From NCBI RefSeq assembly GCF_008831285.2, contig NW_022205073.1, positions 1 to 37,657 of the forward strand: a DNA stretch of 37,657 nt. Reading direction: 5' to 3'. The notes below the pieces were generated by a model. That model saw only the letters and a list, made by a program, of their open reading frames with translations, was not told the origin of the DNA and ran no database searches. Below, piece by piece: positions 10,428 through 22,014 of this stretch (the stretch's first letter is position 1; the number at the start of each line of letters is the position of its first letter). The position numbers were made by a program, and so were the translations under genes. Source of the stretch: Nymphaea colorata. Its lineage: Eukaryota; Streptophyta; Magnoliopsida; Nymphaeales; Nymphaeaceae.

Positions 10428-12848
10428 TCACCTTAAACGCTACCCAGTATGGATATCTCCGCCCAGGTACTCACGGTTGTGGATGATCTTTGTCTTAGTC
10501 TTTTCCCTCAAATTGATGAAACTCACCATTGGATCATGCTTCTGGATCTCTATGATGCTCCTCTTGATCATCTCGGATTTGTCTGGAAGCGGAAGATGGC
10601 ACTTCTTCTAGTATTGCTACAAGTATTCTCGGAATTAGTTTATTGCGTCCTCCTTGGTCACTGGATTTACTCGGTCGTAATCAGTGGTAAGGTATAGTAA
10701 TTTTTCATTATAATCCATGCCTGAGGATTGCGGTTCCTCATAGTACCTCTTGCAGATCTGCAGAGGAAACAGCACGATGACGATGGAGATGCCAAGGGAG
10801 ATCCAGTTGATGACCAGGTTGAACTTGATGGAGTAGGCTTGGAAGTTGATGAAATACAGTTGGCCGAGGCTGAAGGCCACGAGCGACAGTTTGAGGATGA
10901 AGGTGAGCATGGTATTGACGGAGCTGGAATGGAAATTGGGCTTTTTGAAGCGGTACAAAAGGCGGTACTTGTTGGTGAGGTACATGAGGGTGAGGCCGAT
11001 GGGGGCGAAGATGGCGATGATGGGCTGCACAGTCATGAAGAAGGCGGTGATGAAGGAAGTCCGGATGATGTAGGAGTACTCGTAGCCGAGCTAAAACTAG
11101 TAGAAGGTAAAGATTTTGTTGAGCTATACTTGTCCCTTCAAATCGAACAGTCTCTTCTACGGACTTGAGTAGTATTTCTCTCTCAACTTGAGCAGCATGT
11201 TGAAGGGATCGATGAACCTTCCGATGGGCAGCAGCATGTTGATGAGGGCGATGAAGAAGACGTTGGTGGCTAGTCCATTATTGGCGTATATTTATTGGTT
11301 GTTGATATAGGTGAGCAGTATGGGCACCACCACGCTATTGAGGATCTGACTGGCAGCGATTTTGAGTCCGATGCTGGCCTCTTCTTCGGACTTTATGTAC
11401 TCGTTCTCGTAGAGCGAGACCAGGATGATGATGAACTATATGATGTAGTTGATGGTGGTGATCACCACTGAGATTAGAATGGAGACGTAGTATTCGTTAG
11501 TGATGGAGTAGCTGGTCAGGATGATGTTGATGGTGAGGGAGACGCCGATGAGCACTAATGCCAGGCCGAAGATAAGGATCTTTCGTATGATTTTGACGTT
11601 TTCGTCAAAACCGATATTTTCCCATTTGATCTCATCGGGTTCTGGTGCTTTAGTGATTTCCACATTGGGTATGGGGAATAGCAACCGATCATCTCTTTCA
11701 TCGGTGCAGATATCCCAGACCTTGCTTCTCTCTCTATTCAATTTCTCTATTGTTTCTCTTGCCTTGGAGTACCTGAGGGTGACGAAGATGGTATTGTTGT
11801 CTTCAAGGTCAACGTTTTGGATATCTGATTTGAGGTAGGTGTTGGTGATGAAATCATAGAAGTTTTCATAGATTTATGTTCGTTTTTATTATTAGAGTTA
11901 GAAGTATTGGCTGTGTCTTCGATGGGTGAGCCACTCGGTGAAGAGACTTCTCTTCTTGGTTAGGTTCTCCTCGTTCATCCTCTTGATCTACTCCTGTTGC
12001 GTGTGCTGTTTGAATAGGGGATAGCCCACATTGACCTTGACAACTTCGAAGGAGATCTTGGATTTGATGATTTTTTCATAATCTCGGAAGATTTCATTGA
12101 CGTTCTTCAGGACCTCATCCTGGGAGTGGTTGATGATCTCCTTGGGGACGTTCTTGATCATGAGTGTGAATTCCGAAGCAGAGAGCCAGTCGTTTTTAAG
12201 TTACAGTTCCAATTTGCGTTCCTTGTAGTATTTATTGGCCATGATGATGCCCCAAATGAGGATGTATATAAATCCCAGGACCGACTGGATGGCCAGTTCG
12301 TTCTTGTAGACTTCGTTCATTTGCAATTTGGAGCCGAGACCGATGCTGAAAGTGGAATTGACTGGCGGGGAGGAATTATCTATAATGAATGATATCGTGC
12401 GTACTGCTGGCATTGGAGTTGGTGATCAGCGCGTACAGCGAGTACAGGAAGAAACCGATGAAGAAAATGAAGATGTGGTACAGCAGACTCAGGAAATACA
12501 AACGCACGCCTACCCCCACCTTGATGTTGTCCAGGTTCGAAGCGTAGCTGATCTCAAATTGGTTCACTATGTTGCCGCAACAGGGACAGAGCTGCAGCTA
12601 GTTTGCGTCCTCCGTTAGAGAGAAAGTACGTTGTTGTTGAGCAATTCGATGAGTCTGCTTTGTTGGGTGAGTAGGTCGAAGTTGCCGAGGCGGTTGGCTT
12701 TTCTGTGTAATTCTGCCTCTTCGATGGTGGGGTAGGCGAGTATGTCGACCAGTATCTACCCCAGTTCGTACTTGTCGTTTTCGTCGTTGGGGTTGAGCTG
12801 GATGCCCAGTTATTAAAGAGCGAGATTAGTTTTTCTTTATCGCTACAT
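10428..12848 (-). CDS. OSCA/TMEM63 (CSC1)-type mechanosensitive channel
   Basis: 791 aa in three exons; introns at 12610-12629 (20 nt) and 12380-12404 (25 nt), and all three exon frames join. An N-terminal cytosolic segment carries a CPCC cysteine cluster. Next comes a hydrophobic hairpin (LYFLSLLYHIFIFFIGFF; FIYILIWGIIM) and a cytosolic loop of about 200 residues starting FTLMIKNVP, the RRM-like position in this family. The signature APEPDEIKWENIG stands just before the main block of about eight helices; plant OSCA and animal TMEM63 have APEP-x-x-x-W-x-N there. Length matches the family (about 780). Known members are stretch-gated cation channels of plasma or endolysosomal membranes. The frame is also open upstream to 13151, but that part looks non-homologous. 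Confidence 0.85.
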
Positions 12849-13408
12849 TATAACTAACTAAAATTATAGAATATCGTCGCCCTTAAACGCAAGGAGGCCA
12901 GCCCAACCGGCAGCCAGGGACTGCAGGGGGAGCGCCCGTGGAGGAAACTTTTGCGGGTTTTGTCCGGGGGCAAGGGGGCTATTGTGAAGCTGGGGGATAT
13001 TGGGCAAATGGAAATAAGATATTCTTCTACTGCATGAAATACAGTAATTGAAAAAAAATAAAAAGATGCTTTTGGAAAAGAGGGGAAATGATGAGATGAA
13101 TTGATACCCATGAGGAGAATGTTGTGATTTGTTTTTCATCGGTTTCAACATTGATTTTGCATATGGATTGGCTGTTTATTTCATCTTAATATTTTCATCT
13201 TGAATAGGTTGCCTCTTCAAGCTCTTATAAAAGTACACAATTAGGGATTGAATTAAATGATGATTAATACAATAGTTAAATATATGCAAAATACAAATCC
13301 TTTCCCCTTTTTCAAAATTCCCATATTCATTTTAAGCCCCAGTCCAAATCCCATCAAATAATCCCTATTGAGATCCTTATATTAATTCTAAATAAACTTA
13401 TTGGCAAA
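12849..13408. other. Intergenic spacer with an isolated GC-rich island
   Basis: 560 bp between divergent genes. Most is AT-rich, but about 12880-13000 is strongly G-rich on the plus strand (GGGGGAGCGCCCG, TCCGGGGGCAAGGGGG). Open frames cross it on both strands, none with a homologue I recognise. It may be a 5' extension of the channel gene, a small gene, or a structured RNA; unresolved. Confidence 0.5.
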
Positions 13409-14020
13409 ATGAACCTGCTGGACCACCTGCGAAAGCGAAGCTAGCCTGCCCCAACTCCCCGCAACTAACTCTACTCCTCCCGCCTCCCTCCCCTCCACAA
13501 AAACACACACCATCTCGAAAATCATCGCAATTCCACACCCGTCAAACATTCTGCCTCTCCCAAGTCCTTCTCCAGGTACGCGCGCTGGGACTCTCTCCCG
13601 CCCATCTACGAACTCAAACGGAATAAAATACTCGACCTCTAGCCCAGAAAAAGCTAAGTCATCGAACAACTGCTGCTCTCCAAACATGAAGCCACCAAAA
13701 GTTCCCACAGCCACAGGAACAAGACTTAGATGTCTGCGTACAGGAAGAAGTACCTGTTAAGCCAGCGTTCGAGCAATCTGATAAATTTCGAGTAGCACCG
13801 TATGAAGCCGGTGGACAAATACTATAAAAAATTGGATAACATTCGTATGGCATAGCGTCTATTGACTATAAAGCCGTCTCCGGGTCTGAACAGGGGCACG
13901 CTTAAAAAATTCTATCTCTAGCAGCGGAACTACAGGTCGCAGATCAGCAAGAATTGCGACTACGCGAGGCTCAAGAATAGGAAGAAGGAGGCGAAAATGG
14001 TGAAGGAATGGTTTTTTTGA
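13409..14020 (+). CDS. Hypothetical highly basic protein
   Basis: 203 aa, ATG at 13409, TGA at 14018-14020, one frame with 11 or so UAR codons. Very rich in Arg, Lys, Ser and His with no hydrophobic segment. It contains DSLPPIYELKRNKILDL and a C-terminal Lys/Arg helix (LKNRKKEAKMVKEW). The charge suggests nucleic-acid or microtubule binding, as inference only. It ends 28 bp before the next plus-strand gene. Confidence 0.68.
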
Positions 14021-14047
14021 TTTATATTATTGTGGATAGCTTTATTA

Positions 14048-14565
14048 ATGCAGAAAAAGATAGAGAAAAAAGAAGAGGCAACAGTGGAGAAGAAAAAGAT
14101 AGAAACGAGACCTGTGCACAGTTTCCACCAAAAGCGAATAAGCATCCTATCCGTCATGGACAACCTATAGCAACCCTAGAGGCCGAGGACATCCGCCCCA
14201 CCACCCACTATACCTCATGCGCAATAGTCCAAGATGAGGAGAAGGATCGAATGATCAAGGAGCTACAAGAGTAAATCCTCCAGAAAAAACTACGAAACGA
14301 CATGATCCAATAGGCCTTCAGCCGACGCCACGAAACGGAGCTTTCCCTTTCCACCTACCCCCCAAACCTTCCATATTGGCCCAAGGATGCAAGATCCTCG
14401 CCTCAGCCAGCAAGCCCTTCAAGCGTCATCTCTTCCGCACTCTCCAAGCAATCTTAAACTGCCGCCGGTATCAAAGGAAAGGGAATAAAGCTCTTGCTGA
14501 TCTGGGTGATCAGTTGGGTGACGCACCTGTTCAGTTTCCTCTCGAGCACGCTGATCAAGAAGTGA
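14048..14565 (+). CDS. Probable tail-anchored membrane protein
   Basis: About 172 aa. It begins with a Lys/Glu-rich segment, has a short coiled coil (EKDRMIKELQEEILQKK), and ends in a single hydrophobic helix followed by two lysines (IKLLLIWVISWVTHLFSF...IKK). This suits C-terminal anchoring in the ER or vesicle membranes. The ATG at 14048 and the main frame differ by one base. The simplest repair is one missing A in the A6 run near 14068, as seen in other genes here. No family recognised; the start is uncertain. Confidence 0.6.
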
Positions 14566-14667
14566 CGAAAATAGGGGTGATAGTGAATCAATAGTAGATA
14601 CTTTCTTCTATCTCCTACTAGCGGATGATGGAGCTGAAGCAGGAGGACTATCGGTTGTTGTTTTAGG

Positions 14668-15258
14668 TCAGCCAGCGATGGATGGTGGCAGTGTCCTATA
14701 TACTGGGTTTCTTTTGAAGATTTGCCGCTACTATTTACGGATCACCGGCTCGCTCTTGCTCTATGGCAGGGATTTGTTCAACGTTTTTTGCTATTTTGGA
14801 AGAGGAGGCTTTGCGTTGTCCTTTTTTTATGGGATCCGCTTTTCCCCTTTGAGCTCCTGTTCGCTTTACAAGCCCAGGACGATGCTGCTGAAATCATACT
14901 GCGTGTCGTCTCGTTTGAAGATGGGTTTTCTCTCCTTGTCGAGGGATTTGGTGCGCGAAACTTTGAGAGTGTTTTGATGGTGGTATTTGAGTATTTGCAT
15001 TTCAGCTTATATCTTCTCCAATCTTTCCGTAAGCTCATTCAGCTGTGCCACTTTTTGCTGTTCGTATATTCGCTTGATTTCCGTCCTGAGGTCGATGATG
15101 TTGCGATCGATGGATTTGATTTTGTTTTCGAGTTAGATCTTGATGTCGTCGAAGATGAGGTAGACCTCGCTTTGGACGATTTCGCGGATGTATTATTCCT
15201 GCTTGAAGAGGGCGGAACCGGCGAAAGTGGTCCCCGTGTTGGAGAATTTACCCGACAT
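14668..15258 (-). CDS. Coiled-coil protein
   Basis: 196 aa, ATG at 15258, TGA at 14668-14670, uninterrupted. Residues about 20-95 form a long amphipathic coiled coil (FDDIKIELENKIKSIDRN, LNELTERLEKIEAEMQIL). The C-terminal half is basic, Pro/Ser-rich and probably disordered. No catalytic motif, signal or membrane segment. The composition fits a cytoskeletal or basal-body protein; function not assigned. Confidence 0.75.
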
Positions 15259-15384
15259 TCCAATATTTAAATATATTGCGATAGTATAGGGCGGACATTC
15301 CAGTTGGGGGTAGGATAGGATGGGGTAAGCTTTAATAATGGGATATGGATGATGTGGATTGACAAGCAATACATGAGTTGACAA

Positions 15385-16397
15385 TCATTGGGCCTTGATT
15401 TTATTGTTCTTCTTCTTGGGTGGTTCATCGTCCTCCTCGTCTTCCTCCTCGATGTCATCCAAATCTCCGTAGTCTCCAATGGTCTCGATGACTCCGAGGT
15501 AGTATCAAGGGACTTGGGGACGAGTCTTCGTAGATGGTCTGGGCGATCTCATACTGATTCTCGAGTTCCTCGACGTCCTGGCCGTCATCTTCGTTTCCTC
15601 GGCCTCCTCCTCTTCGCTGTCGATTTCTACGTCGAGGAAGAAGTTGAAGAAGGATTTCTCCTTGACTTCCTTGGTCTTCTTCTCTCCGCCTTTCTTCTTG
15701 TTCTTCTTCTTGACGATCTTGATGGTGATGTTCTTGCCCTCCTTCCAGGCGATCTGGTCGCCGGAGCTCTTCTTGATCACTTCTCCGTCGAGTTCAAACT
15801 CCTTGTGCAGTTTGGTATTGGTGAACCACTCATTCTCGCTGAAGGTGAAATCCACCCACAATTTCTTGAGGTCCTCGCTCTTGCCCGCCTCCACCTTCAG
15901 CAGGTGCTTCAGCAGCGGCTCGTCCCTCTCCTCCACTTGCTCTCCCAGCACATCGCTATTCGTGAAGACCTTGAGCCAAAACTCAGGGATGCGCTCGTTG
16001 GTGAAGTAGTTGTGCTTATTCTCCTGCTCCTGCTCGGTCAGCAACTCGCCGATCTCCTGGAAGTCGGCATCCGAGAAGTTGTGGCTGCCGGAGACGATGT
16101 TGTTGATCTCGTCGGTGAGGGGGGAGAAACGTTCGCGGAAGGTACGCTAGATTGCCTCAATCTAGCCCTCGAGCTGCTTGTCCAGACGACGCTTCTCAAT
16201 CAGGTAACCGTTCAACGCGATCGCCTGCACCTTCTCACCCAAAGACGGAAGAGCCTTGATCTTGTTCTCCACCTACTACTCAATGTCGATCTGAATTTAA
16301 CAGGGAGTACCTCGTCCTCATCGTCGCCGCAGTCCTCTGAGCAATCGTCAGCGCACTCCTCCACTTCCTCTTTGGCCTTCTTGTCCTTGCCTCCCAT
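15385..16397 (-). CDS. NAP1: Nucleosome assembly protein NAP1
   Basis: About 331 aa. Exon 1 (29 aa, acidic and Cys-containing) ends at a 20-nt intron, 16291-16310. The NAP core follows: IPEFWLKVFTNSDVL, DEPLLKHLLK, ENEWFTNTKLHKEFELDG, GKNITIK, KSFFNFF, then YEIAQTIYEDLVP and YYLGVIETI, and an acidic C-terminus with a KKK tract. It is a histone H2A-H2B chaperone acting in nucleosome assembly and histone import. A TAG falls on the conserved Glu of the dimerisation helix (IEAIERTF). Three one-base losses break the frame near 15594, 15525 and 15506. They sum to one codon, so the frame returns before the TGA. This suggests sequence errors rather than decay. Confidence 0.92.
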
Positions 16398-16563
16398 CAA
16401 CAATCCAAATTAATATAATAACGCCAAACCGCAATACTCTTATTTATTATCAACCACCCATTATTGGGCGCAGAATTGCATATCACTTGCCTGCGTTGTA
16501 GCCCATACGGGGCTTGCAGGTATTTGGGTTGTGATAGAGATGTGAATGATAAGATGGCTTGGA

Positions 16564-17304
16564 TCATTTTCCTTTGTAGTCGGTTTCCCGATGGGTGAGG
16601 CTGTACTGGTAGAGGTTTTCTAGGACTTTGGATGCGTGTATGGTGACTGTTTTCTGGGCTAGGGTGGTCTTGAAGGATGTGATATTATTGTATGTGATTT
16701 GGATTTAATTGAGGACCTGCTGCAGGCAGTTGACGTTGATGGCGTCGTTGATGAGTCCTTCCCACTTGTTGTAGCTCTTCTGGAAGGATTACTCATCGGC
16801 AGGTACGGTCTATTTTTGGGCTTCCTCGATCTATTGTCTTAGTTTTACCATTCTTTCAGGAGTGTAAACATTGTTTTGCAGATATAAAAGCCCATCCTTA
16901 ACGTGAGATTAGATTTTCTCGTCTACTGCTTGCTGGAAATCTTCAAAAGATTCTATCCGTTATGTCTTATCGTAGATTACTAACTGTTTAGTGTCATCTT
17001 TTTTGGTGAAGCCAAACATAAACTGGCTAATGCTCCTTTTGATTCCCCCCAGTTGACGAGTAAGTTTAATATAGAATTATTGCTGATTATCGAATCCTTA
17101 TTTGATTTGCTAGCTTTTGCTACCGTACTTATTGACGCATATCTTGTAGAACTGGCTATACTTCACGTACTTGTATGCTTCCTTCTTGAATTCTGCCCTT
17201 TCCCATGCGCTGATGATGCCTATCACTTTTTCCCTCACCTCTGCATGCATCCCCTCTCTCCAAGGCACGTTCATACTTATTTCAATCGATATTATATCAT
17301 CCAT
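16564..17304 (-). CDS. Hypothetical alpha-helical protein
   Basis: 246 aa, ATG at 17304, TGA at 16564-16566, one frame with many UAR codons. It is predicted mainly helical, with an N-terminal segment (VREKVIGIISAWERAEFK, YVKYSQFYKICVNKYG), a linker with FMFGFTKKDD, and a C-terminal four-helix-like region (ESFQKSYNKWEGLINDAI, LQQVLNEIQITYNNITSF). The first part faintly recalls a VHS/ENTH-like helical repeat, not enough to assign. No signal or membrane helix. Its start lies 29 bp past the stop of the E1-like gene on the same strand. Confidence 0.72.
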
Positions 17305-17332
17305 ATGTCGCAATAGAAGGGTCGCAATCACA

Positions 17333-20098
17333 TCATCCGAAGATATACTTGACCCTGCTCACCTCGCATGGCTGTTTGTTCTTGTCCTCTGCCTCGATGT
17401 GCAGCTATATGGAGGTCTTGTCCTCTCTGCTCTGTGCGATGAGGGGAACCTTTTCTATCAGGAAGTCCAGGTATATGTTCTTCTTGGAGTTCTTGTCGTA
17501 GAGGTCCAGGTTCTCGCAGCGGATCTTAGTAACCGTGACCTGCTCCATGTAGTTGAATCTCTCGATGATCTGCGCCACCTTCTTAGGGCCCTCGATGATG
17601 ATAATCGTCCACTCGTTGCATATCGACGGCACCAGGGTGGATCCGGGGCGTGGCTTGAAGGGAGTAGGGGCGGGACAGTCCACGAAAGCGATGCGACCGT
17701 CGATCATGTCGATTTCGATGTTGTTTAGCTTGCCGTATACGCTCTCGAGGATGGCGACCGGGAGGAGGGAGTTTAGGATCTGTCCGATGAAGGGGCAGGG
17801 CTTTAGCTTTCGGAAGTAATACTTGTAGAATTTCTTCGAGCTGAAGTCCTCGTCAAGAGAGACGGATTTGGCGTGGATTTGGCTGCTGTTCCATATGAGT
17901 TTGACGGTGTGTTCCTTGCGGTAGAGTTCGTTGAGTGAGATGTAGGGGATGGTGAGTGAGTTCCCCATGGCTAGTTTGGCGAAGGCAATATCATACTTTT
18001 CCTTCTGCGTGAGTTTGGACTAATCGAAGGTGGTGCTTGCGAACTGGTTGAAGTAGTGGTTGACGTCTTCGACCTTGGGTTCCTTTTTGGTGTAGAACCA
18101 GGAGAGGAGTGCGTACATGGAGCGCAGGTACTCCATGACGAGCGGGTCTTTGATGTCGAACTGGTTGAGGGGGAAGATCTCGGTGAAGATGTACTTGCAC
18201 ATCTTGACGATGTTCTCGGGCTCGATGAAGGAACTGTCCTCCAGACAGCAGATGATCAGCAGGAAGATGTTCCGACGGATCGGCTACATCTTCACGCGGT
18301 CGATGTACACTCCTCCGATCTTGAAGAAGCAGCGCACGTCCTCGAAGATGTCGATGAAGATCAGTCTAAACTAGTCTAGCGATTTCTCCACGCAGGATTT
18401 GTAATCGACCAGTTCTTTCTTCAGTTCCTCGCTCTTGTAGACTTCCTTGCGCTGTTTCAACTGGGACTTATTGGCTGCGCAAATCTTCATGATTCCTCCC
18501 AATTCGTTGATTTCGGAATCGAGGATGTCGATTTGGTTCCAGATCACATTGTTGTACACGTATTCGTTGAGCTTCAGCGAGGTGTTGATCAGGATCTTTA
18601 TCTTCTTCCAGACGTCGCTCAGCAGCACGTCGTTGGAGAAGGAGAGAGAGCAGGGGATCGTCTAGGTTTTCTTCTTCTTGAAGAGCTCGTTCGCCACTTG
18701 GAATTTTATATAGGCCTTTAGAGAAAGCCCGTCGTTTTACTTGGTCTAGTTGATGCTCTCCAGACCGAACAGCACCACACGGTTACGCTAAGCAATCGAG
18801 CAGGAATAGAGCAGGTTCAGCAGCTCCAAGCTTTGATGCCCGTCGTCGACCACGCCCACCCTAAATTAATTCATATATACTGCAGTTGTGCCAATTTCTA
18901 GAGGGTGCTGGTATCGATGATATTGGTGATTGTATTTTCCACTTTTTTCTTCACTTCGAAGGTGATCTTGTTGGACCAGTCGATGACGAGCGGACTGTTG
19001 ATGGGCCTATACTTGCCCGTGCATTTGACCACCTATAGGGAGATGGTGGCAGCGAGCAAATTGACCAGGGGATAGAAGCTGTATTCGCAAATCTTGATGA
19101 AATCTCTTGCTCTTTTTTCTTCGTATTTTTGGTTTATCTTCTCCGAGAGGATCTTCAGCAGCGACATGGTCTCTTCCTCATTGGCCTCGTCGAACAGGCC
19201 GGGGATTTTGCTGTTGTTTTGGAAGAAAGCGATGACTGCTTTGGCGAAGAGCATGACGTCGGAATGCCTCTTGACTAGCTGGTCCTCCAGTGAGGCGAAT
19301 TTGATCTTCTCGACCAGGTCTACCTTTTCGCAGATGCCGCCCTTGATATATGTCCCGAAATTGCGAGTATCCTCCACGAAGAATGAATTCTCGCTGATGA
19401 CGGTGACCGGTCGAGCATCGTAGTTGATATATTTCATGCCCTAGACGTACTTGATGACCACGAAATCGCCAGTCTTGTAGCCGTGGGGCGAGCAGGTGGT
19501 GACTCTTCCCCGCTATTCGTTGGTGATGTTGCTGATGCTATTCTTGGGGAACTATATTCCGGAGTTGAACATTTCCCACTCCTCTCCGAAGTCAGTTGCA
19601 AATAGGCCGAAAAAGCCCATCTGGAGCGCATACATCACCACTGTTTTTGAGTTCTTTTGGGAACGGATAAACTTGTCGATGCTCATCACCCTACCGATAT
19701 CATACACGTCGCAGAAGATAACCACGTCGTACTTTAGACAGTCCTACTCAGTGATCTCGGTGTTCAGCTTGTCCACGTATACCTTGTTGTTGAGACGGTG
19801 GCATAGCTATATCAGGTGGTCCGCTCGCGTCTTCTTACCGATGTAGTCTTTGCCGAAGTCTGACTTAGAGATACGGTACGGAAGGTGTTGTAGCAGTCTT
19901 AGAATTTTATCAGGTCTGGATCGTGGAGCGTGATTAGCTGAGGAGACAGGATGACCAGATTGGTGGTCAGATCTGCGCCGATCTTTATCGAGTGGGGGGT
20001 ACTTTGGAGAGTCCTTATATGTAGATTTTCATTTTGCCGAACTTGCGGAGGGTGGTCCTTCCGAAGACACTGAAATTTTCCTTTAGATTTTTTTCCAT
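17333..20098 (-). CDS. UBA1-family E1-like protein, probable pseudoenzyme
   Basis: 901 aa in four exons; introns of 20 nt at 19983-20002, 19860-19879 and 18861-18880, and every exon frame joins. The inactive first adenylation half matches UBA1: IGADLTTNLVILSP...ITLHDPDLIKFED, YIGKKTRADHL, DFGEEW, GDFVVIKYVEGM, DTRNFGTYIKGGI, EVVKCTGKYRPINSP. The position of the active second adenylation domain is present but degenerate. The GxGxxGCE loop reads VGVVDDGHQSLELL, and the ATP/Mg2+ signature DxxxxSNLNRQ reads LESINETKEND. I find no catalytic-cysteine motif (PxCTxxxFP) and no DKDD-type segment. The C-terminal part aligns by position with the region before the ubiquitin-fold domain and with that domain. 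Known E1s adenylate ubiquitin or its relatives. This one keeps the architecture but probably cannot do the chemistry; it may be a scaffold or regulator. Confidence 0.8.
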
Positions 20099-20267
20099 CA
20101 ACTCTCAATATTATCTTATGTCAGATTTTATTAAAATAATGATGGGTATCATATGAGAGGGGGACGAGGAGAGTGGAGAAATGGATGAGGATATGGAAAA
20201 AGGATGGAGAGTAATTGGCTTTAGCGGATTGGCAAAATGTTTGAGAATAAATATCAGGATGTATGGA

Positions 20268-20654
20268 TCAGAGTTGAATGTGGTTGTCGATATTGAGTAG
20301 TTCTTTATGTTTGATGAACTCTGGGAAATTATGTGAGTTCCTTCTAAGATTATTTTCTTTGTTTTTCCTATTGCCGTAAATTTCGCACTTCACGCTTGCC
20401 AATTCTTCATTGTTGTTTCCCTTGAGTGACTTCATGAGGGTCCTCACCTTCAGCATGTTGATCTCGCTGTTCTTGTTCTCCTCGTGGATCTGGCTCATGT
20501 ACTGGTGCTTCAGCAGCACCATGGCGCCCTCGATTTCGCGGTTCTTCTCGGTGATGCGCGTGGAAGTGAACTCTTTGGAGTAGGGACGGGTGGGATCCAG
20601 GAAGGGGAAACACTTGGGAGTGTACTTGTAGGGGTCTTATAGGTAGTAACTCAT
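20268..20654 (-). CDS. Small coiled-coil protein
   Basis: 128 aa, ATG at 20654, TGA at 20268-20270. The N-terminal 40 residues are Tyr/Pro-rich (YKYTPKCFPFLDPTRPYS). The rest is a long charged helix (RITEKNREIEGAMVLLKH, NSEINMLKVRTLMKSLKG). The first 80 codons are GC-rich as in expressed genes, and the tail becomes AT-rich. No family recognised. Confidence 0.65.
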
Positions 20655-20955
20655 TTTTTAATATTAAAATTATCGATATATGCTTAGCATTTGTTGAACA
20701 TATATAGGGGATTAATGGGAATCAATGGGGTTTTTGATTGGCTATTGTTAAGACTGTAATAGAGCTGGTTTTTGCCTGTTCTTCCATGTTGTTGCCAATC
20801 AAGTAAATGAGCCCGATGATTTGTATCTATTAATCGTTTTGATTCAACCAAATACAAGGAAAATAGTATATTAAAAATGAAGGAAAATCGATCATATTTT
20901 TCCGTCTATGGATGTATTTATGATTGATTTATTGAAGGCAAAATATAATGATGAA
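20655..20955. other. AT-rich spacer
   Basis: 300 bp between two minus-strand genes. No RNA gene, repeat or coding segment seen; presumably it holds the promoter of the small coiled-coil gene. Confidence 0.5.
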
Positions 20956-22014
20956 TCATTCCTCGTGATTGATGGGTCGATTGGTCTGAGGGGCTTTACA
21001 GACAGGACACTTGGCATTTTTTTCCAGCCATTTGATGATGCATTCCTCGTGATACATATGTTTGCACTTCAGCTGGATTATCCTCTAGTCCTGCTCAAAT
21101 TAGCAATAGCATATCGTGCAAAGATCCTTCTATCCTGTTTCGTTTCCAGGCTTGTACTTTATCTTTGTGAGCTTTTTCAACTCATCCTTGGTTAGGCCCT
21201 GCTCTACCTCGCCCGACCTTAGCGCCATTAGCTCCAACAGCCGGAAGAAGTTGTTAAAAGGACTTCCGTTCCTGCCGAACATTTACTATCGACCGACATG
21301 CCTAAAGGAAGGCTCTCCTTATCTATCGTAGGTCTATCGTCTGATCATCCCGCCACGTCCATCAGACTCTTCGATTATGGTCCTTCCGTTTATGGTCTGG
21401 ATGCGTCTGAAGATGGGCTGTCTTCCGCCAACTCCGCTCCCGAACTGGTTTCCTCCAAAGATGAAGTTGAAGTTTCCGAAAGGATGGTAGTGCTATTCCT
21501 CTTCCTCAGAGTCAGCGTCGAAGTCCGGAAAGTTGCGAGGGTCCTACTAGTGGATGTGGTTTGCATGCTGGGGTGGGTTTCTGGCATCGCATATTTGCCT
21601 GTGTTCGCTCATGAGGGCTTCGGGGAAGGTTTGCCCGCAGTATGTGCAGGGCTCACCGCGAGCAGGGCATTCATTTGGATGCGTGTCGAGCTAGAGAAAG
21701 GTTTGCTTGTAACCGCAAAAAGAGCAGGGAATTTTATCTTCCTCTTCCCTCCTGGCCTGTTCGTTGAATATTTTCTTTCTCTCAGGCTCTGACTACCTCC
21801 GTTGGCTCACGTTGGGCCTGACCTCTTCGTTCCTTGCTGGTCTGGTGTGGCTGTTTTGAGGGGGTCTTTACTACTTGATTTCGTTTTCCTCCCTTCTGAC
21901 TCGGCTGGACATCAGCCCGCATCGTGCTTCATGTAGGAAGTAATTGGATGCGATGATTCTCCTTCCGCAATGTTGGCACATGATTTCTGAGGCGTTGGTC
22001 TTGCTATTTTCCAT
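20956..22014 (-). CDS. RING-H2 E3 ubiquitin ligase with TRAF-type zinc fingers
   Basis: 352 aa, ATG at 22014, TGA at 20956-20958, no intron. The N-terminus has a CxxC...H...C finger (CQHCGRRI...HEARC) and, from about residue 100, two more of the same C2HC type (CSFCGYKQ...HPNEC, CTYCGQTF...HRQIC). These resemble TRAFD1/XAF1 or TRAF-type fingers. An acidic then Gly/Phe/Arg-rich middle follows. The C-terminus is a complete RING-H2: CTIC, then CKHMYHEECIIKWL, then CPVC. It should bind an E2 and transfer ubiquitin; the fingers presumably recognise substrate. It is divergent from the UBA2 gene, with 290 bp between starts. Confidence 0.9.

Noticed and set aside
13020-13151. N-terminal extension of the TMEM63-like channel to ATG 13151
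   Set aside because: The frame is open but crosses AT-rich spacer with no family similarity; the ATG at 12848 gives the usual family length.
15388-16413. Long plus-strand open frame of 341 aa
   Set aside because: It is the antisense of NAP1, whose protein matches the family through its whole length.
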